10,527 bases of DNA from Thermoplasmata archaeon (GTDB taxonomy: Archaea; Thermoplasmatota; E2; UBA9212): positions 1,754 through 12,280 of the forward strand of contig DUKC01000174.1 in NCBI GenBank assembly GCA_013329495.1, written 5' to 3'. Shown here piece after piece: positions 7,184 through 10,527 of the stretch; within the stretch, counting starts at the first letter, position 1; the number at the start of each line of letters is the position of its first letter. The position numbers and the translations under genes were made by a program. Under the pieces are notes generated by a model, which saw nothing but the letters and a program-made list of their open reading frames with translations, did not search any database and was not told where the DNA came from.

Positions 7184-7876
7184 ATGGTCCTGGCAGGAAA
7201 GATTTTCTTGGTAAACGAAGACGCAGACCTTCAGCTTATGGCCACCAAAATTAAAGACTACAAAGCAGAAGAAAAGAATGAGACCGATAACATCAGTCTG
7301 GTAACACAAATAAAAGATTTGAGTTTCATCGGCGATTCCTTGCAAGGTAGTTTCCTTCAAGACGAACTGATCGATGTTTACTACCACGACAAAATCGTTC
7401 ATATTCCCTCGACTTTGGAAGCTCCGTTCTTCTTCGTAAAGGAAAAAGACAGAATCGTTCTGACAATTTTAGAAAAAAAGGCGAAGGCGAATCAAATTGC
7501 GAATCAACTCAGCAAACTTCTTTTCATCACCACTGGAAAAATAGTAGAAGTGGGCATTAGCCCCAAAGTCTTTAAGAGGTTTCACGAAAAGAATTTTGAA
7601 GACACAAAAGTAATTTTCTTTGATGATGTTGACCTGCCCAACATAAACAAGCTGTCTTTGTACGGCTCCGCCCTGGGAAACACCTCGCTGTATTTGGACT
7701 ACCTAAAACACGGAAAGATATGGTACACTGTATTGAAATCCAATCGTTACGGGTTCATTGTGGGCATAACGAGAAAAGGGGTGGTCGTCATTTTCAGCAA
7801 GGCCGTAAAAGAAGATTTCATTAACTACATTAAAGAGGAGGTCATTCCTCTGATTATAGAGACTAAGGAAGGATAA
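7184..7876 (+). CDS. Conserved-looking protein of unknown function, 230 aa
   Basis: I do not recognise this family. The protein is soluble-looking, with no signal peptide or membrane segment. The N-terminal half (1-70) is charged (KIKDYKAEEKNE) and starts with a strand VLAGKIFLVNED. The middle has DVYYHDKIVHIPSTLEAPFFFVKEKDRIVLTIL (64-96), followed by a helix rich in Ala/Lys/Gln. The C-terminal third is more domain-like: a strand VIFFDDVD, then LYGSALGNTSLYLDYLKHGKIWY, two strands GFIVGITRKGVVVIFSK, and a final amphipathic helix EDFINYIKEEVIPLII. The alternation of strands and helices suggests an alpha/beta fold. It is transcribed divergently from the SMC operon across an 84-base gap, so shared control is possible but not shown. 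The ATG at 7184 is supported by the upstream TATA-like box. It ends with TAA. Confidence 0.8.
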   Translation: MVLAGKIFLVNEDADLQLMATKIKDYKAEEKNETDNISLVTQIKDLSFIGDSLQGSFLQDELIDVYYHDKIVHIPSTLEAPFFFVKEKDRIVLTILEKKAKANQIANQLSKLLFITTGKIVEVGISPKVFKRFHEKNFEDTKVIFFDDVDLPNINKLSLYGSALGNTSLYLDYLKHGKIWYTVLKSNRYGFIVGITRKGVVVIFSKAVKEDFINYIKEEVIPLIIETKEG

Positions 7877-7905
7877 TTGAAACTGGATATTAAAGACCTT
7901 TTGGC

Positions 7906-7910
7906 TTTTT
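7906..7910 (+). terminator. T-tract after the 230-residue gene
   Basis: T-runs at 7899-7902 and 7906-7910 lie about 25-35 bases after the TAA stop, in the 72-base gap before the convergent hydrolase gene. They are plausible archaeal U-tract termination signals. No strong hairpin precedes them. Confidence 0.3.
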
Positions 7911-7948
7911 GCCGAGAGGGCCGCCTCCAAAACTTTGGTGAGGGGAGT

Positions 7949-8584
7949 TCACAGCGAAAAGAGCCATATTTCAAAGTCTTTGGGCAGGTCCTCTTTTGTG
8001 AAATCTATTTCATTTCCGACACGAACGACTTTTTCTTCGGCCTTTCTTAAGAATAGATCTGGTTCGTCCAACGGTATAGACAGGCCGCTAATTTTATAAT
8101 GCATAGGAATTGCAACTTTCGGCTTTAACTTCTCGACCACTTTCCATGCATTCTCTGCATCAATAGTGAATATCCCCCCTACGGGTATGAATAGAATATC
8201 AACCTCTCCTATTTTTTTTGCAAGCTCATCGTCAATCAGATGACCAAGATCGCCCGAATGCAAGAAATTTATTCCCTCCATACAAAACTTGAATAGGATG
8301 TTTTTGCCCCTCTTGGCTCCACCCGATTCGTCATGGAAAGTTGGAAATCCTTGAATTTTTATTCCCTTGATCTTAAGGGATGTGACTTCGTTTATTACTC
8401 TAGTGTTTTGCTTTGAAACAGTCCTTACAGAATTATGATCATAATGATCGTGGGAGACGAGCACCAGGTCTGCACCAATCTCAGGCTTTCTTATTCCTAT
8501 TGATCTGCCGTCATGAGGATCGGTGACTAGCGTAGAACCGTTTGCTATCTCAAAGCATGAATGGCCATACCAGCATATCTTCAT
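7949..8584 (-). CDS. Metallo-beta-lactamase-fold metal-dependent hydrolase (UlaG-like, COG2220 type)
   Basis: A 211-residue cytoplasmic hydrolase with the compact single-domain metallo-beta-lactamase fold. Metal ligands can be read directly: H45-D-H47-Y-D49-H50 in SHDHYDHN, H84 in PTFHDESGGAKRGKN, D112 in HSGDLGH, and H162 in PMHYK. The blocks GHSCFEI (7-13), FIPVGGIFTIDAENAW (132-147) and KPKVAIPMHYK (154-164) are typical of COG2220 proteins, usually annotated as Zn-dependent hydrolases or UPF0173-like. The physiological substrate of this branch is generally unknown, and nothing here identifies it. Length is normal for the family and all ligands are present, so the enzyme should be active. 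TTATAAAA on the minus strand (8622-8615) lies upstream of the ATG at 8584, giving a leader of only a few bases. It converges with the 230-residue gene and ends with TGA. Confidence 0.9.
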   Translation of the reverse strand: MKICWYGHSCFEIANGSTLVTDPHDGRSIGIRKPEIGADLVLVSHDHYDHNSVRTVSKQNTRVINEVTSLKIKGIKIQGFPTFHDESGGAKRGKNILFKFCMEGINFLHSGDLGHLIDDELAKKIGEVDILFIPVGGIFTIDAENAWKVVEKLKPKVAIPMHYKISGLSIPLDEPDLFLRKAEEKVVRVGNEIDFTKEDLPKDFEIWLFSL

Positions 8585-8614
8585 CTTTTGCCCCCAAAAA
8601 GGTTTCTATACTGT

Positions 8615-8622
8615 TTTTATAA
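8615..8622 (-). promoter_or_regulatory. TATA-like box for the metallo-hydrolase gene
   Basis: TTATAAAA on the minus strand lies about 35 bases upstream of the ATG at 8584, which puts transcription start within roughly ten bases of the start codon. No ribosome site is seen, consistent with a short leader or a leaderless message. Confidence 0.45.
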
Positions 8623-8634
8623 TAGTAATCATTC

Positions 8635-8642
8635 TATAAATA
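8635..8642 (+). promoter_or_regulatory. TATA-like box upstream of tRNA-Thr
   Basis: TATAAATA is the best plus-strand TATA match before the tRNA and would start transcription near 8662-8668, giving a tRNA precursor with a leader of about 55 bases. An A-rich tract (8701-8718) directly before the tRNA is an alternative, poorer promoter. Which one is used cannot be decided by eye. Confidence 0.35.
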
Positions 8643-8719
8643 AATTTGCAAGAAAAAGGACATGAAACAATGCCAAAAACGACCTCATGGACAACACAAT
8701 AAAAAAAAATAAAAAAAAT

Positions 8720-8791
8720 GCCGCTGTGGCTCAGAGGTAGAGCGACTCCTTGGTAAGGAGTAGGTCGGGGGTTCAAGTCCCCTCAGCGGCT
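8720..8791 (+). tRNA. tRNA-Thr (GGT anticodon)
   Basis: A full cloverleaf folds by eye. The acceptor stem is GCCGCTG with CAGCGGC and a U discriminator. The D arm is GCTC/GAGC with a GG-containing loop. The anticodon stem is ACTCC/GGAGT with loop TTGGTAA, so the anticodon is GGT (8752-8754), which reads threonine ACC/ACT. The variable region is five bases. The T arm is GGGGG/CCCCT with loop TTCAAGT, closed by a G-U pair. The 72-base gene has no intron and does not encode CCA, as is common in archaea. It marks the change from conserved genes on its left to accessory-looking genes on its right. Confidence 0.97.
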
Positions 8792-8802
8792 TTATGCCTA
8801 AA

Positions 8803-8810
8803 GTTTAAAT
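8803..8810 (+). promoter_or_regulatory. TATA-like box for the cysteine-rich gene pair
   Basis: GTTTAAAT begins 12 bases after the tRNA and is centred about 27 bases before the ATG at 8833. No ribosome site lies between, so the first cysteine-rich gene is probably leaderless. Confidence 0.45.
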
Positions 8811-8832
8811 CTCTATATGAGTATTATTATTT

Positions 8833-9039
8833 ATGGAGCGATTCAAGAACGACATCTTAAAGCTGTTCGAGACGAGCTCTCAGATCCTTTGCTATGGAAT
8901 TCCACCCGCATGCCACCTGACTGCTGCGAACACGTGTTTGGAATCAGTAGCAAACATAGCTCCGTGTGCGTGCATTAATTCAATGGGAAACACGACCGCT
9001 ACAACAACTCTGTCAATCATGAACAGCTGCGCTCGGTGA
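8833..9039 (+). CDS. Small cysteine-rich protein, 68 aa, unknown function
   Basis: No family is recognised. The protein begins with a charged helix (ERFKNDILKLFETSS) and continues with a neutral, small-residue region containing six cysteines in spaced positions (LCYG, ACHL, TCLE, PCAC, SCAR), including one CxC. Threonine is abundant near the end (NTTATTTL). There is no clear signal peptide. A TATA-like box stands at the right distance before the ATG. The stop TGA overlaps a GTG start for the next, even more cysteine-rich frame (GTGA, 9036-9039), so the two are either translationally coupled genes or one gene split by a frameshift. The similar composition of both halves makes either reading reasonable. 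Confidence 0.5.
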   Translation: MERFKNDILKLFETSSQILCYGIPPACHLTAANTCLESVANIAPCACINSMGNTTATTTLSIMNSCAR

Positions 9040-9392
9040 CCTGGCTCGGAAACATCTACGCTGCCCAGTGCGGCTTCCTCGCTTCGGCTTGCGACTCTTA
9101 CTCACCGACCGTCTGCATCAGCGGGATGGCAACGACCTGGTTCAACTTCTGCGGCTCGATATGCCAGGGAACATCTCCGTTCTTCATGGTGCAGTGCTTA
9201 TTCACAAGAGTGCTCAACCTGCAGCAAAACGTGATAGTTGGATGCTGTGGCTGTCAGTGGCTGACTCCATGCTTTGATACGCTAAACAATTGCCTGGCTA
9301 ATCCCTTCGGGTGCTGTCTTGCCACCCCATGCACTCAAGAATTACCAATTCCAGTAACCCTACCAATTATTCCAGAAGCTCCACCGGCTTAA
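9036..9392 (+). CDS. Cysteine-rich hydrophobic protein, 118 aa, unknown function
   Basis: The frame carries 14 cysteines in 118 residues, including CCGC and CC pairs, spread over a nearly uncharged sequence rich in aromatic, Thr, Ser, Asn and Gln residues. Examples are WFNFCGSICQG, VGCCGCQW and NPFGCCLATPC. It ends in a proline-rich tail (PIPVTLPIIPEAPPA). Such composition fits a disulfide-rich extracellular or membrane-associated protein, or a metal-binding one; none of these is shown. The first codon is GTG overlapping the stop of the preceding gene by coupling. In the same frame upstream the reading continues only to a TAA at 8976-8978 and loses the cysteine pattern, so a start at or near 9036 is reasonable. 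It could also be the downstream half of a single gene broken by a frameshift near 9036. Confidence 0.55.
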   Translation: MTWLGNIYAAQCGFLASACDSYSPTVCISGMATTWFNFCGSICQGTSPFFMVQCLFTRVLNLQQNVIVGCCGCQWLTPCFDTLNNCLANPFGCCLATPCTQELPIPVTLPIIPEAPPA

Positions 9393-9426
9393 GCAGCTAA
9401 AGCTAAAGAACTATAGTCAAAAGAAA

Positions 9427-9430
9427 GGAG
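9427..9430 (+). promoter_or_regulatory. Ribosome binding site deciding the PsbP-like gene start
   Basis: AAAGGAG ends at 9430. It is one base from the ATG at 9432 and ten bases from the ATG at 9441. The second spacing is workable for ribosome binding and the first is not, so 9441 is preferred. This is one of the few strong ribosome sites in the window. Confidence 0.45.
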
Positions 9431-9440
9431 AATGAGAAAG

Positions 9441-9998
9441 ATGAGCTCAAAAATTGCGAGCTTGGTTGGGGTAATGTTTGTTGTAGCTCTACTGTTGGGC
9501 ATGCGTGGATACATCTGGGAAAGAGAAGCTGAAAAAAGAGAATCGAAAGAAAAGACTTTAACAGATGGATGGGAGTGGTATGCGAATGAAGACTACAAAT
9601 ATAAGATTAAATATCCTTCAGCTTGGGAATTAAGTGAAAATAAAGAAGAAAATCGATTTAAAGTATGTTTTTTCTATCAAACTGCCCCTACTGAGTACCT
9701 ATTCTTCAACATTACTGGCATTAAAAAAGGACCAAGGAATTGTTATATGTTAGGCATTAGACTTCCTAGTTCATTTATCGAAATCCTAGAGAGGAATGAA
9801 AACGCAACTCTGGGAAATTTGCCTGCGTCGAAAATAGTTTACCTTATAAAATATCCAAGTAAAGCTATGGAAATGAATATTTGTGCAAATACAAAATATT
9901 TTACTTATAGTATAACTTTTTTTGCACCTATTTCAACCTATGAAAAATATGAAAATACGGTTATTGAAGCAGTTAATTCTTTTAGCATGTTAAAATGA
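9441..9998 (+). CDS. Membrane-anchored PsbP/Mog1-like protein
   Basis: The protein has an N-terminal hydrophobic segment (ASLVGVMFVVALLLG, about residues 9-23 counted from the upstream ATG at 9432) acting as a signal anchor, then a charged linker (WEREAEKRESKEK), then a domain of about 140 residues. That domain starts WEWYANEDYKYKIKYPSAWEL and ends YEKYENTVIEAVNSFSMLK, which is the usual frame of PsbP/Mog1-fold extracytoplasmic proteins: a short helix-strand with YPSxW, and a final helix before a conserved SF. There is no lipobox cysteine. Two N-glycosylation sequons (NIT, NAT) would face outside. The fold family is known in archaea but has no uniform function. Codon use is visibly more A/T-rich than in the cysteine-rich gene before it. 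The stop TGA overlaps the start of a tiny downstream ORF in ATGA. An ATG at 9432 would add three residues. Confidence 0.7.
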   Translation: MSSKIASLVGVMFVVALLLGMRGYIWEREAEKRESKEKTLTDGWEWYANEDYKYKIKYPSAWELSENKEENRFKVCFFYQTAPTEYLFFNITGIKKGPRNCYMLGIRLPSSFIEILERNENATLGNLPASKIVYLIKYPSKAMEMNICANTKYFTYSITFFAPISTYEKYENTVIEAVNSFSMLK

Positions 9999-10204
9999 AA
10001 ATTTATAAAGTTATAGCTATTTGCCTCACTCTTCAGATTTTTTTAATTCCGATGGGAATATGCCAACCTCCACCGGAATAGCCTGCAGATTACGGGATAA
10101 TAAAATCTACCCCTCCTATAATGGAATGCACAAAGAGACCTTGGCTGCCATGGCAGCCATGCTCTTTGGTTGGTTTTGTTGAAGTGGGAATATGGAAAGA
10201 CTAA
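9995..10204 (+). pseudogene. Tiny secreted-looking ORF interrupted by one in-frame TAG
   Basis: An ATG at 9995 overlaps the TGA of the PsbP-like gene (ATGA). It encodes 28 residues with a signal-peptide shape (MKIYKVIAICLTLQIFLIPM, then GICQPPPE) before a TAG at 10079-10081. The same frame then stays open for 40 more codons (beginning PADYGIIKSTPP and containing CTKRPWLPWQPC) until TAA at 10202-10204. Read through the TAG this would be a 69-residue secreted peptide with a proline-rich mature part. Choices are a nonsense mutation or sequencing error in a small gene, a real 28-residue peptide, or TAG read as pyrrolysine. TAG ends at least three ordinary genes here (rpl15e, helicase, kleisin), which weighs against general reassignment. 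Confidence 0.35.
10143..10158. repeat. Perfect 16-base palindrome
   Basis: GGCTGCCATGGCAGCC is a perfect 8+8 inverted repeat with no loop. It lies within the interrupted small ORF, where it encodes WLPWQP. It could be an operator-like protein site or chance; no second copy was seen in the window. Confidence 0.6.
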
Positions 10205-10425
10205 AAACTCAACATCGGGAACTCTAAAATATTCAGCTAGTCATCCGACAAGTTTTTATGCAGGATGGGAGGAGTTAAGCTTACTCCTCTATCATAATCT
10301 TTTATCTCAATCTTTTACCATTTTGCAAAGCAAATTTTTGGTTCTCTCTTCATTGAGAATTATCAAGATTGTTTTTTGGCAAGATATAGTTAATTAGGTT
10401 GGACATAAGGTGAGCTACCTCCCCG
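10205..10425. other. Gene-poor AT-rich stretch with one inverted repeat
   Basis: No convincing coding frame is seen on either strand. The stretch contains a 7+7 inverted repeat with a seven-base centre (GAGGAGT/ACTCCTC, 10269-10289) and several T-runs. The right end (from 10410) is taken up by an IS605-type terminal hairpin on the minus strand. A plus-strand frame from a TTG near 10170 has unremarkable composition and is not accepted as a gene. Confidence 0.4.
10269..10289. repeat. Inverted repeat GAGGAGT/ACTCCTC
   Basis: Two perfect seven-base arms flank TAAGCTT, giving a possible stem-loop. No T-run follows directly on the plus strand, so it is not a simple intrinsic terminator. Confidence 0.5.
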
Positions 10426-10449
10426 CTACCGCAAGGGGATTCCTGCTCC
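10410..10449 (-). mobile_element. IS200/IS605-type right-end hairpin
   Basis: On the minus strand the sequence reads GCAGGAATCCCC, TTGCGGTAGC, then GGGGAGGTAGCTCAC. CCCC (10438-10435) pairs with GGGG (10424-10421). The ending GGGGAGGTAGCTCAC resembles many archaeal IS605/IS1341-type right ends, and the layout matches the solo copy at 950-998. An open frame that looks like a TnpB tail runs directly into it, as in intact elements where tnpB overlaps the guide-RNA 3' part. Confidence 0.5.
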
Positions 10450-10527
10450 AATGATCGAACCTGCTGGAATTGTTTCCGATTCATACACTGGACCATTCTC
10501 CACAAGCTTAGTACATCGTCCTATAAA
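10426..10527 (-). CDS. Probable TnpB C-terminal tail, 5' part beyond the window
   Basis: A minus-strand frame enters at the right window edge and runs 33 codons to TAG at 10428-10426. The translation includes KLVENGPVYESETIPAGSI and ends GAGIPLR. Variable tails with an E-x-x-T...(E/G)AGxP-R ending placed on top of the terminal hairpin are usual for IS1341-type TnpB (RNA-guided nuclease of IS200/IS605 elements). The catalytic RuvC and zinc-finger parts would lie to the right and cannot be seen, so completeness is unknown. The call rests on the tail wording plus the adjoining right-end hairpin. Confidence 0.45.
   Translation of the reverse strand, partial: FIGRCTKLVENGPVYESETIPAGSIIGAGIPLR

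Noticed and set aside
7100..7402. A 100-codon minus-strand frame across the divergent promoter and the 230-residue gene
   Set aside because: It lies antisense to a well-supported gene and covers both promoters, so it is a shadow frame.
8662..8712. A 16-codon ORF (ATG at 8662 to TAA at 8710-8712) placed 27 bases after the TATAAATA box upstream of the tRNA
   Set aside because: It is very short, low-complexity and Lys/Gln-rich, and ends in an A-tract. The TATA box is better explained as the tRNA promoter.
8720..9998. tRNA-Thr as an integration site with a duplicated tRNA 3' end bounding an island
   Set aside because: The change in gene content after the tRNA is suggestive, but no second copy of the tRNA 3' end and no integrase gene is seen in the window.
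10170..10397. A 75-codon plus-strand frame starting at a TTG
   Set aside because: There is no ribosome site, the composition looks like translated AT-rich noncoding DNA, and it overlaps the end of the interrupted small ORF.
1..10527. CRISPR arrays, rRNA genes or complete insertion sequences
   Set aside because: No regularly spaced repeats, no rRNA-like sequence and no full transposase gene were seen.

Overview
The window is chromosomal DNA from an archaeon. The evidence is an archaeal/eukaryotic-type ribosomal protein L15e, an archaeal Lhr-type superfamily 2 helicase, a tRNA-Thr without an encoded CCA, and A/T-rich TATA-like boxes about 25-30 bases upstream of several start codons that have no ribosome binding site (leaderless genes). 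The core genes are moderately AT-rich. I cannot assign a phylum from the sequence alone.

Left part (1-3904): the 5' end of a small membrane protein points off the left edge. Divergent from it is rpl15e, followed by a stem-loop that resembles a solo IS200/IS605-type right end, then a 952-residue Lhr-like helicase with a C-terminal zinc ribbon.

Middle part (3901-7099, minus strand): this is the most interesting locus. Three overlapping genes read, in transcription order, as a short SMC-type ATPase (640 aa, about half the usual SMC length, with no zinc hook and no recognisable hinge domain), a ScpA-like kleisin (257 aa), and a tandem winged-helix KITE-type protein (about 175 aa) whose C-terminal half looks more like Nse3/MAGE than like ScpB. 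Together they look like a complete but miniaturised SMC-kleisin-KITE complex, the architecture shared by bacterial Smc-ScpAB, MukBEF and eukaryotic Smc5/6. The operon starts from a leaderless promoter that is back to back with an unrecognised 230-residue gene. It ends tail to tail with the helicase, the two stop codons interleaved in one TTAG.

Right part (7184-10527): the unrecognised 230-residue protein, a UlaG-like (COG2220-type) metallo-beta-lactamase-fold hydrolase on the minus strand, and tRNA-Thr(GGT). Beyond the tRNA the DNA looks accessory. It holds two overlapping, extremely cysteine-rich small ORFs, a membrane-anchored PsbP/Mog1-like protein, a tiny secreted-looking ORF interrupted by one in-frame TAG, two perfect inverted repeats, and at the right edge what looks like the C-terminal tail of a tnpB with its IS605-type terminal hairpin.

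Overall, the left and middle hold translation and chromosome/RNA maintenance genes, and the region right of the tRNA is a small accessory segment with secreted or membrane proteins and mobile-element debris.
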